Positions 1-14,100 of a DNA stretch of 64,000 nt are shown here, one piece after another. Position numbers and translations under genes: made by a program. The DNA is from Cercis canadensis. Its lineage: Eukaryota; Streptophyta; Magnoliopsida; Fabales; Fabaceae. The stretch lies in contig QAOA01000112.1 in assembly GCA_003255065.1 (NCBI GenBank), forward strand, positions 844,695-908,694, read 5' to 3'. Under the pieces are notes generated by a model. That model saw only the letters and a program-made list of their open reading frames with translations. It ran no database searches and had not been told where the DNA came from. Position 1 is the first letter of the stretch. The number at the start of each line of letters is the position of its first letter.

Positions 1-1706
1 TTTTGGTTCCTTATTGTGTAGAAGATGGCTGGGAGTAGTTCCTTATTGGTGTTTTTATGGTTTTGAGTCTATTTTATTTCCTTTGCTTATCACAGTGGAG
101 TAATTTGAATACATTTATTTTGTAGTGTGTGTATAGCCAATGTGACTGTGAGCAAGGGACTGTTTTCCCTTTCGGAAGATCACTAAAATAATACTCTAAA
201 TTAACTAGTTAAAAATGAAAAATCAGTTATAAACCCAGCTGTCAGTCTGCAAATTCACAAGAACCTTGGTAGTCAATGATAGATTTACATAGCGAGGGAA
301 TATTTGAATTATTACATTTCAAATACAACGTCAGAGTATTCCTTGCTTAGTCAGATTGGTAACAGATGTGCTAGAAGGTTAAACCACATAAACTCTGCCA
401 TTGCAACAATTAGCAGCCTTACAATAATTTTCTCGCTTTGGTGATAGTTGCTTTAAAAGGTTGCATTCCTTGACCTAAATCTTCCCATCCAAACAGCATT
501 TACAGTAACGACAAGATCAACAATATGCAGTATCTTAAATTTTGCATTATAATTTGAGTTGCAGTATTGAAACTTTTCCAGATATTTAATAGGATCTTTC
601 TGTCATGCCGTTTACAGTTCTTTCTACTCATGTATCATTCTATTACATGCTATCCAAATGTTCCATGCAGAGCAGGGAAGTTAAATATGAGTCTCAAAGA
701 AAAAGATCTAAAGGCAGTTTGAAAAGGATATGGAAACCAGATCCTCTGTCCCTTCTACACACACAATCAGAATATGCGTTAGAGCTTCAATCCCCTTTGA
801 CCATATAACAGACAGGCCTTGTCTTACTCTTAAGTAATCTAAAGTTTGTGGGGGAAGTGGCACTTTAGTGTGCCCGCGAAGTATAGTTTTTGCACCAACG
901 TGTTCTAAGTAGTAACTAGTAAGTACCTCAAACACAATTTTGGAGCCGCTGTGTGAAAAGAAACAATAGAAAACTCTTAGATAGAATTTTTTCAAACAGT
1001 ATTTTTTATTACATATATATATATATATTTTTTATATTTAGTGTGGAAAAACATTTTCAAATTTTCTTTTTATGTTTCATGTTGAAAGATATTTTAGAAA
1101 ATAATTTTTTTAATATTAGTGAAAGGATTTTTTTTTTTAAAAAATAAACTACTTTTTGCATACAAATATGCACAATACAATTTGTTTAGTTCTATTCTAT
1201 CTATCTAATAAAAAAACTTTTTTATTTTCCTCAACAAAAATGTATGATTTTTTTATAAGATGTAGTGTCTCAACTTACACTCACAATAAAAAAAAAAAAC
1301 TTATACATAATTCTTACTATGGAATATAATAAACTTAAATTCTTTTTGTTTTTTTAATAAATACAATTTATTTTTTAACTGAAAACATTAGAATGAGAAT
1401 TCAACCTCAAATCTTAATATTATACGAGATCAAAAGATGCATAAAAAATTGGAATAAATCTTTATTTATTTTTTAAATATTAAAATTCTGTTTACCTTTT
1501 CAAGTGCATCATTTTATTTTATTTTGTATGATAAACAAAATAAAATTTCCCATAAAAATTAAAAATTGGAATGTCCCCAAACAGTCCTTAAAACCTAGAG
1601 GCGCGCGATACTCCCATTTAAACGAGTTGGTAGCGCCGGAGCACTCACGCACTCTTCTCCTACCTGTCTCTGTTTCCGTCACGTTTCTGATCTCTGAAGA
1701 ACCCTA
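1..1706. other. Intergenic region and 5' flank of the SDN-like gene
   Basis: No convincing gene is visible. Short open frames here lack conserved motifs and are broken up by A/T runs. A TA dinucleotide tract lies near 1010-1030, and AT-rich sequence with several poly-A and poly-T runs fills about 960-1560. The last 100 bases are more GC-balanced and probably contain the leader of the gene that starts at 1707. Confidence 0.6.
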
Positions 1707-4700
1707 ATGGAGGAGAAGATAGACACCGCAAAGAAAAAGGTGAGCTCAATTCTCCTATTAATTCTGCTACTTCTTTCCTAAATCATAGTTCTTGAGACGT
1801 AATTGAACTTTTAAGCTACATAAATATTCACCGTGCCCAGCTTTTAACCTTTTAGGACTTAGGAGCTTTGCTCTTTTTCTCTTTGGTTGCTGAGAAAACG
1901 TACGGGAAAATATGTTAGTTAATAATTTGATGCACAAGTATTCTTTTGTCTTGCCTTTGCCGTTTACGGGGAAAAATAGGTGAATTTACTTAGCAAACGC
2001 TATATTGGTTCTCTGATTCTAAACTCAGGTTCATTTGCCCTAATGTAGTTATTCTCGTTAATTTAAACATGCTCGTGTAACATTGGGCGGCCTGTTCGAT
2101 GTTCTCGCCCTAAAATTATCTTGTTGACTATGGATCAAATGCAAATGAGTATGGGATATTGCTACATTGTCTAATGTTCTCAGATATGTTAAATTTGAAT
2201 GACGGAAACAAAATGAAGCCGGTATCGTTGTAGATTATCTATGGACTTGAGATAAAACTATTGCTAGGTGAAAACAATTTCCAGTATCCATTTTGAAATT
2301 GAATTTTTATCGTTTGTTAGGAATTTTTTGATGAAAATAACTTAAATTTTTTGTGTTCTGGTTCATTTGAATGTGTTAGGTGGTGAATTTTATGTCAAGC
2401 GACAAAACTTATGATGACACTTAAATATATACATTTTTTACACTTCCTAACTGTAACCTTTTTGTATAGACCACCAATTACATGACTGCCACCACTGTGA
2501 TGCCAAAATTTTAATAAGAATTTAATAATTATAGTATGGTCCTCTTAATTTAGGGAAAAAGAAACTTGAAAAGTTAACCTTGTATCTATTTTATATTTAT
2601 TCTTTTTATTTATTTGTTTCTCCTTATAGTTTCAAAGGCAACATGGAAAAAATTGTTAAATCAGATTAAAATAAATACCTTGAGTGCCTATTATCAGAGA
2701 AGTCGTCAGTTATATAGATCAATTATGAAGCATTCTAGACCTTCTAGATTTATACACCTATTGCTGGTTCAGACGGGGAGGTTGTGTCAGGATAGGATAT
2801 CTGTACATGTTAGTCTTTTCTATTGCAATAACTAATGCTTCCGTGTGGGTAGGTGTTGGTTGATATTGTAAAATTGGTTCAAAAAAGAGGAATAAAAGGT
2901 AGCCAAGGAGGCTGGAAAGAATTCTTAAACAGTTATGATAGAAAGTTTGGGGCTAGCTTGAGTGATCCAGCAAAGATATCCCATGAGGTATTGGCTGCAT
3001 TTTTAAAGACATTTTCAAAGGAGGATGATTTGAAGGTAAGGAGCATTTGAATACCTAATTTAAGTCGCTTTTTTTTTGGTTGGGGGTTCTAGTTTGATAT
3101 TGTACAAGATATATTTTTTACCCTGCTGTGCTCAGTTTATTGCTAACATCATGCGACGCCATTCAAATCAATACATATTGGAGCAATCGAAAGAGAAATC
3201 TTATGATACCCCTGAGCATGTATGTTTTCATAGTGATTCTTCTGTCACAAATCAGGCTAATTATTGCAGCTAAACCTTTCTTTCCTTGCTGTATTACTAC
3301 TATGAGTGTTTTGTACTTGACATGCTAGATTGGCTTAAAGTAATTGAATTATGTCTTAATTAGTAGTGAGCCTATAATTCTCTTTTCTTTACCAAAACAT
3401 TGATTTACTAGATGCATTTTAGATATTTGTTCAACCTTGTCACTATTGTTTTCTTAAGGGACACAGCTTTTGTGTTGAAATTCGTATGAGCAGTCTCTGT
3501 TTTTAATTTCTATTTAGTATACCTTATGCTTAACTTTTTGAAACTATCCATTACTTAGTTATGGGTTTGTGAACCATTGCAATGATGAATTTTATTATCT
3601 TAAGCATCATACATGTCAAAGTATGCTCACAAGTTACATGTTGTCTTATCACTGTGATCAAACCTGAATGTAGTACCTAAAATACAAGAGAGTGTAACTG
3701 ATAGTATGGAGTTTTTTAAGTTTTAGCAAAAGTATCTTCTTATATAACTCTGTAGTTATAAAGTTTTTCCTTTCTTTGTTCTTATTGCCTTCAGTGACTA
3801 ATGCTGGAACATGCACGTTTTTAAAGTTGAATTTGTCATGTATATTCTTTGAACGCCTGTGCAAACATATTCAACAACTTTTCTGTGGACGATTTGGATC
3901 ATATATTGTTTTAATGGTGTTGTCTTGATATTTGTGGTTGTTACTCTCTTCATTCCTTAACGAGTCTACTATAACTCTTGTAACCTTCTGATGTTGGCAG
4001 AACAGAGGTTAGTCCAAGTAACTCTCCAGCACCCATTATATCCATTGGATTATTCATTTGCATCACTTGATGAGGTTTGTTTTGGCCATCTAGGCTCACT
4101 TTTTCTTGTTGAGATATGTACATTCAAAATGCTGACAATTTCTTTAACGTATGCATTGCTTAAAGCCTTAAATGTTTAGCTGGTATGTACATGAAATAAT
4201 ACTTTTGTAAGTCCACTTGTATTTCTTTTCTTGTCTAGTTAAACATCTGATTGAAGAAAATGACTAGAAAATAATTTACGCTAAGAAAGAAATTTTGATT
4301 CCTTTTTCTTTTTTAAAAAGTAAACTGCATTAATGATTCAGTATTTGTTAGAAGTCTTTGCTAGTGTTTGAATGAACACTTCTGATATGCACTTTTTAGA
4401 CAGTAATGCCAAAATACAAGTCCCTTACATCGTCTTTAGAAGAAATTGGAAGAACTTGCATACCATCTCACATGAAATTTTTTGGGCTCTGTTTCTCAGT
4501 TGAGTATGTTTTTAGGTGATGAATTGGATTTTATTTACAATATACTGTTTTACTGTTCACGACCTTGATTTGTTTCTGTATTTTTACACTGTTTAGTAAT
4601 AGATTTGCTTCAACTCATAAATATCTGGCTATTTTAAATTCTTATTCAAACAAGGCCATTACTTATCCTTTTATCTGTCTTGCTTCCCGGTGTGGAATTG

Positions 4701-7308
4701 AAGGGGTGGGGTGATTATAAATCTTAAGAAAAAATCCAACGTAATGATCTACTGCAATGGTTGCGGTTGATTGTGAAATGGTTCTACGTGAAGATGGGAC
4801 TGAAGCGTTAGTGAAAGTCTGTGTGGTTGACCGCAATTCAGAGGTACCCTATGCTTGTTCATCCTTTTACTTAGTATATGTTTCTCGCCCCAAACGTGAA
4901 GAGGACAGAGGAAATATAGTTTCTTATGGAACCCTGATTTGCAGTTTTTGTGCTTGTCTGAGGCTTCAGTTCTTATCCTTTGGGGCTTAGCAAACAGAAA
5001 ATTTTAGATAATTTCAGGAGTTGGCTTTTCAGGTCAAACTACATGAACTTGTAAACCCCAACAAAGCAATTACAGACTACAGAACAGAGATTACTAGTGT
5101 CCCTGCTCAAGATCTAGAGGGAATTACTTGCTCTTTGGCAGATATACAGGTATTATGTGGTTCACTTCCTGGTGTTCGATTATCTTCCTTTTTAAGTGCT
5201 TAGTGAAGAGATATGTTGCTTTTTGTAGAAATCCATGAAGAAACTGTCATCAAATGGAACCATATTAGTGGGACACAGTTTAGATAATGACCTTCATGGT
5301 AAGTGCCTTGATGTTTTAGCTTTTTTGGTGTGTTGTTGAAACCACTGTTAAATATGAAGGGCATTACTTAAATTGAGTTTTTTTTTTTTTTAATATTTAC
5401 TGGTTGTTGTCCGTTGCAGTGCTGAAGCTAGATCACATTAGTGATTGACACTTCCTATATCTTCCAATGCTCGGATGGGCCTATCCACAAGAGACTTTCT
5501 TTGAATACTTTATGTAAGGCAAGTAGCAAGAATTACTTATCTGCCAAAGATAAGGTTCTGTACTCGATGTTGTCTAGTTTATAATGGTCAGTCTATCTTT
5601 GAAGGAATTCCTCTGGGTACTATCTTAATTCTGTCTATCCTTTCAAGAGGCCTTGCACCATAAGAACCTAAGTTAATTGCTGTTTCAGGCATACATGGAT
5701 GGTGTTAGATACATAATTAATTGTCAATTGTCACAGTCTGTGTTGGGTTATGAAGTGCGGAAAAAGGGTGCTCCACATAATTGTCTAGATGATGCATGCA
5801 CAGCAATGAAACTTGTTCTTGCTAAGATAGAGCTATTCCCTTGGTTCAAGAGCTTGTAAGTCAAGATGCACATCATCATCTGATGATGATGATTGCTATT
5901 ATTATTATTATTATTATGATGATGATGATGATGATGATTTTTATCTGTTTTCTCATTGTAGGTTCTTGAAAGTGAGATGACAAAGCTTCTTCTTTACAAC
6001 ATACCAACCAGTGTGAACAGTGATGAACTACATAAAGTTGTTCCTGGAGACTTTACAATAGAACTGAAGGTAGAGTATGTCCGGTAAATATCTCAACTGT
6101 TTTATGCAAGAGCTTGTTTTAGTATTTAGTAATTATTGGAAGAACCTGAATGCCTCAAGTTTGAGGACAGTCAGATTCGTCATATGGCACTCTTGTCAAC
6201 ATTTTGCCAATTCGATCCCTTTTTTCTTTTTTAATAGTAAATGATTTCCCTTATGGTCCAACTCAACTGTCTCCTGGAGAAATTATTGTGGTTGACTGAC
6301 TGTTGAAGAAGTTAAATGACGATTTATGACCTGGTCTTTTGCCACTCTGCAACTATAAACAGCAATAAAATAAATTCTCCATCCTAATCATGCTTCCAAG
6401 TTAAGTGGTATTTTTTTTTTGTTTGCACCTTTTGAATTTTCATTCGTTGTAAATTTGCTGCAGTCTTCTAAGAAAGTTCAAGGAGACAAATATTCTGCCC
6501 TTGCCATCTTTAATAATCCGCAAGAGGCACATGACGCCTATGAAAGTGTTGAAGGCAGCCAAGAAAAGGTACATATCTTAGACTTAGTTGATATTACTAA
6601 ATTTACTTGTTGATTTTAGTAATGGAAAGAAATGCACACGTGGAAATGTGCGACGAGCTTATTCATTTGGATGAGTAGAAATAGAAATATGTTTAATGTT
6701 AGACATCTGCGTGTTTCCCCTTACTAGACCCATGAAGAAAGTAATTTATCCTCTAATGCTTGTTGAACAAAATAAAGATATTTTTTTGGTCAAAATTCGT
6801 TTCAGTAAATTGATATTGATATACCCCGCTTTTACTATTTGCATATCATTGAGCCATGTATGTATGCACTTTTGAGAATTCTGCGTATGCCTTTGACCAA
6901 TCTCATGCAAGTATATTTATGACTCCATGTTAGGATTCATCTGGACGTCCACAGAAACTTGTGACATTTCAACTCAGCACAGGTGTGATTGCCATTTTAT
7001 ATGTTCGGAAAATGGCACCTGGCGGCCCCCATGGTCTAATTCCTTCTAAGAGAGCTTTGCAAGTGGACGGGACATTTGTCGTTTGCAAGAAAGTAAAGAA
7101 CGATCATAAAATGGATGGGTCTGCCATGACTGCCCCAAATCAGTGTGATGCTCACTTGAATGAGATTGAAGCACTGAATGAACGACTGAAACAGAGTGAT
7201 GCGGAAAATGAATCGTTGAGACAACAGTTGAAACAAAAGGATTTTGAAATCTGCATGCTGAATAAAATGGTATCCTCCTTAAGAAGGGGAACAAAAAAAA
7301 CGACGTAG
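1707..7308 (+). pseudogene. Small RNA degrading nuclease (SDN)-like gene, DEDDh exonuclease, reading frame disrupted
   Basis: SDN proteins are 3'-5' exonucleases that shorten mature small RNAs. Recognisable exons: 1707-1739 (starts MEEKIDTAKKK), 2853-3035, 3136-3219, 4006-4074, about 4704-4843, 5033-5149, 5229-5298, 5420-5518, 5737-5855, 5962-6069, 6464-6568 and 6934-7308. The catalytic blocks are all visible: AVDCEM (4763 on), GHSLDNDL (exon 5229-5298) and PHNCLDDA (exon 5737-5855). The last exon ends in a Gln/Glu-rich, probably coiled-coil tail. Three places break the frame as assembled. Upstream of 4757 the sequence needs two shifts, has an in-frame TGA and has no AG acceptor next to the conserved part. 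Near 5443 two bases seem missing between DHI and VIDTSYIF. Near 5829 the end IPLVQEL continues in another frame. The intron after 5518 has a GC donor. It is either a pseudogene or a gene with sequence errors. The Arabidopsis counterpart by context would be SDN3 or SDN1. Confidence 0.75.
5873..5940. repeat. Compound (CAT/GAT)n-(ATT)n-(GAT)n microsatellite
   Basis: Runs of trinucleotides follow each other: a short CAT block, GAT repeats, about seven ATT units, then about seven GAT units. It lies in the intron of the SDN-like gene just after the donor at 5856. It is a likely length-polymorphic site. Confidence 0.85.
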
Positions 7309-8132
7309 CTATGACCTTGGACTGATGTAGAATGATTTGATCGTTGAATTGAAGGACATACTCCTTCTCAGGTGGTTCTTATAAAGGTATTACAAATACT
7401 CATCTGGGAGAAATCTAACGCTTTGATACATGCAGGATATACATTCATTGCTCGAACTGCTGAGTTGCATTCCCGAAGTTTAAATGATCTGCCAAACGAT
7501 TGAACTTTGGAACTAAAATTTCACGCCCAAGGAGTTAAAAAAGAGGAATGACAGACGTTGGGGTCTTCAGATTTATCCAATAATTTTTACATGCTTTCTT
7601 TCATTGAGAACGATTGTTGCATTACTAACATTTAGTCATCATTGCAATTTTTTAATCGGTTATGATTCTGTTACGTGCACCGGTACCGTTTCAGTGTTTG
7701 AATGCAATTTTGTGCAAATAGAACTACTATATATGGTAAGATGGTGATCGGTGACAAATCACATGGCAAATTCAAAGACTAGTAAAAATGAAACAATTAC
7801 AAATAGGGGAAAATTGCAATGAATTTCATGATGATTTTTGAGACTCAAGTCTGGCATTAGATTATATGGACCAACTTAGTATTAGTTTATTTTTTAATTC
7901 AGTATTATTTAAAATAGAAAAGTTAATAAAAACAAATAAAAAACAAAAAATTAAATTTGGACTGGTCCAATCACAAAATAGGCCAACCGAATTGAGCTGG
8001 GCTATAATCAAACTGGGTCAAAAAACTCAATTTTAAGGGCATTAACCTAATTTTATAGGGGCTAAGCCTAATAGACCTTCTACTAGTATAATACGGATCT
8101 ATAATAAAGAAAGAGTTAATTCTATAAATCCT
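7309..8132. other. Convergent intergenic region between SDN-like gene and PTEN gene
   Basis: The SDN-like gene ends on the + strand and the PTEN gene ends on the - strand, so this 0.8 kb should hold both 3' UTRs. The part from about 7850 to 8100 is AT-rich with no open frame. No gene or RNA motif is seen. Confidence 0.6.
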
Positions 8133-11100
8133 TCACTCGCTATCAAAATCCTCTTCATCTCCAAAAGAAAAAACTGAAGCATCTGCAGCAATGGCCTTGA
8201 ATTCACTTTCCCCTACAGATTGCATGTTAGTGGTCTTAAGGCCTGAAGAAGTTTTCTGAACTTCACCAGTATTTAATTCTTTTGAAGCATTATTTCGTTC
8301 TTCATCCGTTCCACGTGGCAAGGCTCCAACAAGGTCTGGAGGAGGTGCCACAAATCCGGATCCAGATTCAGCTTGAGCTTTCCTGCTCTCTGAATCCCGG
8401 GTCTCCTCATCACTATCCGAGAATACATCATCATCTCTATTTTTAGATACTTCACTCTCGATTGAGTTAGATGTATGCCTTGCACCTGAGGCTGGGAGAT
8501 TATCTGTACTTCCATCAGATCCTTTGCTAGCGGGATTGGCCTTTGTCCTTGTAGGTAGGGTGCCGTCATAGTCTATCATCAAAATTTCGACCTGGAATCC
8601 TGGAGCCGGGATTTTTCTCTGAGGCACAGATAAGAGCTCATCAGAAGGATTAAATGATCACCAAACTCGAGAACTAACCGATAGTACAAAGAAGCAAAAG
8701 ATGGTAGCGCTTTTTACCAAAAAAAAAAAAAACGATGGCACTATGGTAGGGCTAATGGCAGAAAAAAAAATTGTACGAAAGTTTTATGTTATACCTTGTG
8801 AAAGCCATCAAGATCAGAGGCATCTAGAGTTGTTCGGTTTTCGATCATCGTCGTATTTAACCAACTGTCAGAAAAAGGGGTACATAAGAAAAGTACTATC
8901 TATTTGTAAAACAAACAAAATTCATTCAACACACACCTTGGAGGAGAGTAAAGCTTGAATGTAAATCAAGGTTAGACATCAAAGTATATATCAAGAATTC
9001 ACAATATAACATTTGGTTTCCATAAGAATAGGAAAAGAAAATAGTGTGATATGCACACCAATAAACAAAGAAATTTATTGGATAATGGCAATAAAATTCA
9101 AAATTACAATCACAACAATTCTGATAAATGTGAGTTTTCATTCACAAGTAATTCAGAGAGATGAAAGCATGTGAAAGAAGTAGGTACTCTATACAAACCA
9201 GTAGAAATCTCCTTGTCGTTCATGAAAATGGATTTTGAAGTCCCCAATCAACTCTGCCAGACCAGGCTCCCCCGGTAGTGCAAAGACCACAATTCCTTTT
9301 CTTGCAGCACTGATCCAAAAATCTTCCGGCTGCAAATGAGTTTAAGAGATCAACTAAGGAATTAAATCCTTGCATTAGCATTGAGACAATGGGGAAAAGA
9401 AAAAATCTGATCAAAAGCAGGCGTCTAAACCAACATATGCTTACCATTAGATCCTTTGTTTTTGGATGCATCCTTGTGGTGAAAAGAATTCCTGAGGATT
9501 AGTTAAAAAAAGAAAAATGTAAGGGTTAGAACAACTTCTTGACACGTAGCATTTCTCGAAAAAGAGCATAAACTAGAAACTTGCGGAGGAAGATATACAC
9601 ATCAATTACTTTGATATAAATTAAATCAGGAAAGATACAAGGATTGTCAACTTGACAAGAGTAAGCATATTATAGGAACTATGATACCACATGTTCAGGC
9701 TTAACAAAGCAGATTATGAATATGGAAAGTAAATTTTTGAAAGGAACATGCAATGGCTTAAGCACATGATGATTTCAAATTGAATATTCCTAGCTTACAT
9801 TGAACTAGAATAAGGAAAAGAAAATCCTTTTCAACTGGTCAAAACTTGATTGTCTAGAATTCAACGGACATAGGAGAACCACATCCTAAATTGTTGTTCG
9901 AAAATCTTTTGCTATACTAGCAAGAGATGAAAATAAAGATGGAACATGAATATTGTAAATAATAATAATAATAATAAAATAACTTAAAGCTTTCATCTCA
10001 TTTTCAGCCCATTCTTCCATTTACACCTTTATGTAGTGCAACTTTAAGTGAAACATACAATTATTTTTATATTCTCTATATACAAGACTTGGTATGTATT
10101 TGATTTTTGGTTGGTCCAGAAGACAAATAATATCTGATGAAAATCCAACTACAGATATGTCTCTTGATCAACAAAAATCTCTTCATTAACAAATAGAGGT
10201 TTCCATGTAATGGTTTTTCATTCTAGTTTCAGAATATGACAAACATTCACATGAGAAGAAGAGAATCTGCTTACCATTATGATCAGATATTGTAATGGAT
10301 GGTCTAATCCAATAAGGGCATTTGTGAAGCCGAAACCCTCTCAGCATGCACCTGTAAAATTCTGGAGTAAGAACCTTCCTTCATTTTGGTACATCATGAC
10401 AAAAGTACATCTTACCTTCGTCCAGGCTGAACTTCTCCATTGAAGTATGTTAAAGTCCGTTCATAGTATTTGACATACCTCTGGAGAAATCACGGGAATA
10501 ATTGATTTTAGAAGAAAATATCAAGAAAATCACATCTTAAACAGAATGAACATCTAAAATAAAAGACTGACAATCTGACAAGGATTATGTAGGGCCTTCC
10601 CATCTGTGCATCTTCTCCGGTTAAAGTAATCAATGGCCTCCTCAGCAGTCGGGAAGAACTGCAAAATGATTGCAGAAGAGTTGTTGACAGTCACAAATAG
10701 CATAATACGTAGAAACAAAAAATGTACCCAATAACTAAGACCCCACAATCTTTTGAGGTAGATATTCAAGACTTGCCTTAAGGAACAAAAGTAGGCTACA
10801 AATCATCAGTCCTGTTCTCCCCATACCAGCTTTACAATGAACAACCACTACATTTTGAATATCCTCCTTCAACCATGAATATGCACTTTGACAAAATGAT
10901 GCTATAAGTTGAACTGGAGGGCAATTATGATCATCAAATGGGAAACTTGCAACCTGAAAACAATCTCAAGGTTAATAGAGCAAAAGTTGAATCACAATTA
11001 TTCGATATACAATGAATGATCATTGTTTATTTCCTTTATTCATCTCTATATGACCCTACTGCATACAAAAGTAAACAAAATTCTTGTCTACATAGTTAGA

Positions 11101-14100
11101 TCCTTTTTTCTATTTGCACAGAATGTTTTGTAACGCAGATTTCTTGCAATTCACAAATATACTGAAGTATGAACAGGGATATTATACTTAGAGAAGCCTA
11201 TCCCTCTGATAAACAGAATTGTTCATAATTTAATTAATAGTTTGCATACATTGGGTTCGTGAATGAAACCTGGAAATGTCCTTTATATATTTAAATTTGA
11301 AAATCCTGATCTTTATAATGGATAGTGAGTGTTATTTCTCTGCTTTTCTAATCAGTTCTAGAGCAACATAGTGACCAGCATATACACATGAAAAATTTTC
11401 AAATCTGCAGTTGCAAGTAGCAAAATTGCAAAATCCAAAGATACTGGCACTAAAATTGACTCAGCACTAAGTCCAATAAACTTGACATTGAATATAAAGA
11501 ACAGTAAGTGTCGTATGCATTAGACCAGAAAGTCTAAATAGTAAGTTTTTGAAATCCACCACAAGCATCAATATATAATGCTAAGGTTGAAACGTGTACC
11601 AGAATATCACTTAGAGTGCTAACAGGAAAATAAAGATGTAGACCGTACCTTCCCCTGGAAAAGTGATGAATCATACAACCTCTCTGAACAAAGATTGTAC
11701 ACTTTGTACTTTCCCTGCATGCAAAGTATTTCAGAGACTGGAATTACCAACGGATAATAGATACTAGATAGAACATGTATACATGCTTACATGAAGCAAA
11801 ATATGACCCGTGTTGGCAGAGAAGACTGGAACAAACTATTACTAAGTGGCAGGATAAAGAAATAGCATTCAGGAACATATTGCAAAAGGAATAATGAACT
11901 CTTGCTGGACATCTGAGAGCAAAGCAACACCATTGCAAGAAAATTTTTGTCAGCAAGGGAAAGGAAGCTGTAATTTATGTTTTTGAATTTAGAATGGACT
12001 ATCTTGACAGTGGCCAAGTCATTATCTAGGACCACATCTATCTTTATCTACATTTCTGGCATTTAAGTTATACATCACACGAAGTGTTACNNNNNNNNNN
12101 NNNNNNNNNNNNNNNNNNNNNNNNNNNNNNNNNNNNNNNNNNNNNNNNNNNNNNNNNNNNNNNNNNNNNNNNNNNNNNNNNNNNNNNNNNNNNNNNNNNN
12201 NNNNNNNNNNNNNNNNNNNNNNNNNNNNNNNNNNNNNNNNNNNNNNNNNNNNNNNNNNTATGTTGATGACATCATAATTGCAGGTCCAAGTTCTAAATGT
12301 GTACAACAAGTTCAGCAATTACTTCAAAGATTGTTTAAACTCAAAATCCTTGGCAATGTGCAGTACTTCCTTGGTTTGGAGATTGCTCACTCAACAAAAG
12401 GCCTCTACCTGTCCCAACGCAAATATACTTTACAACTGCTAGAGGATACTGGTTTTTCTGCTTCCAAACCTCTGTCCATCCCTATGGAGTCTAAATTGAA
12501 GCTTAGCAGAACAGATGGGGACTTATTGCCTGATGCTTCACTGTATAGGCGTCTGATTGGCAGGTTAATGTACTTGACTATATCTCGACCTGACATCACT
12601 TACACTGTCAACAAACTCAGTCAGTTTATGTCTTCCCCTAGAACTTCACATCTGACTGCTGTTCATCACTTACTGCAATACTTAAAGTCTTGTCCAGGTC
12701 AAGGTCTATTTTTCCCTGCCACTTCTTCCCTTAAGGTCACTGCTTATGCTGATGCTGATTGGGGTAGTTGTCTTGACACCAGAAGGTCTACTTCTGGCTA
12801 CTGTGTTTTCATTGGAAATTCTCCCATTACATGGAAATCCAAACGTCAACCCACTGTTTCCAGGTCTTCTGCAGAAGCTGAGTATAGAGCCTTGGCTAGT
12901 GTTACCAGTGAATTACTTTGGTTAAAACAGCTTTGCAGCATTTTTGAACTACCAGTGCCTTCTGTTATGGTTTTCTGTGATAACCAATCTGCCATTCACC
13001 TTGCATCCAATCCTATGTCCCATGACAGGTCCAAACATGTGGACATTGACTGCCATTTCATCCGGGAGCATGTTACCTCTGGTTTCCTCAAGTTGATTCA
13101 TGTCAAGTCTCAGCACCAAATTGCTGATCTCCTGACTAAAGCTCTCCCTGTCACTCAGTTCAGATACCTATTATCCAAGTTGGGAGTATTAGACATTTAT
13201 CTCCCACCTTGAGGGGGAGTATTAGACACGTGTACACTTATTCAGTTCAGCATTAGTCAATTAGTTAGTTAGCCACACGTCCTAGTTGGTTAGCCACGTC
13301 CTCATCTGTTAGCAATCAGTTAGATTAGAGTGAGATTAGTTTTTGATTGAGTGGTTGATATAGTGACACGTCTCATGTATATTTACTGATATATATACCT
13401 CTGTATTAGAGAGAAATAATCAATGAGATTATAATTCATTCTTCTACTTTTCATTTGGAGTTCTTGACTGTGATTCTCTGCATCAAGACTCAATATCATT
13501 TTCAGCCCATTCTTCCATTTACACCTTTATGTAGTGCAACTTTAAGTGAAACATACAATTATTTTTATATTCTCTATATACAAGACTTGGTATGTATGTG
13601 ATTTTTGGTTGGTCCAGAAGACAAATAATATCTGATGAAAATCCAACTACAGATATGTCTCTTGATCAACAAAAATCTCTTCATTAACAAATAGAGGTTT
13701 CCATGTAATGGTTTTTCATTCTAGTTTCAGAATATGACAAACATTCACATGAGAAGAAGAGAATCTGCTTACCATTATGATCAGATATTGTAATGGATGG
13801 TCTAATCCAATAAGGGCATTTGTGAAGCCGAAACCCTCTCAGCATGCACCTGTAAAATTCTGGAGTAAGAACCTTCCTTCATTTTGGTACATCATGACAA
13901 AAGTACATCTTACCTTCGTCCAGGCTGAACTTCTCCATTGAAGTATGTTAAAGTCCGTTCATAGTATTTGACATACCTCTGGAGAAATCACGGGAATAAT
14001 TGATTTTAGAAGAAAATATCAAGAAAATTACATCTTAAACAGAATGAACATCTAAAATAAAAGACTGACAATCTGACAAGGATTATGTAGGGCCTTCCCA

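Larger units (their letters stand above)
12259..13495 (+). mobile_element. 3' end of a Ty1/copia LTR retrotransposon (pol C-terminus plus 3' LTR)
   Basis: The segment starts inside reverse transcriptase and runs through RNase H, a polypurine tract (about 13211-13219, GAGGGGGAG) and a likely 276-bp 3' LTR (13220-13495). The LTR begins TATTAG and ends CAATA, so its termini are TA...TA rather than the usual TG...CA. The next five bases, TCATT (13496-13500), equal the bases at 9998-10002 in copy A, where the element is absent. This marks the insertion point. It lies in the PTEN intron between exons 8 and 9, antisense to PTEN. The 5' part is lost in the N gap. Confidence 0.9.

Noticed and set aside
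708-995. 95-codon open frame on the - strand upstream of the SDN-like gene
   Set aside because: No family motif, overlaps another frame on the + strand, and lies in AT-rich flank without promoter or splice context.
12022-12318. Open frames that run through the 168 Ns
   Set aside because: They exist only because unknown bases contain no stop codons.
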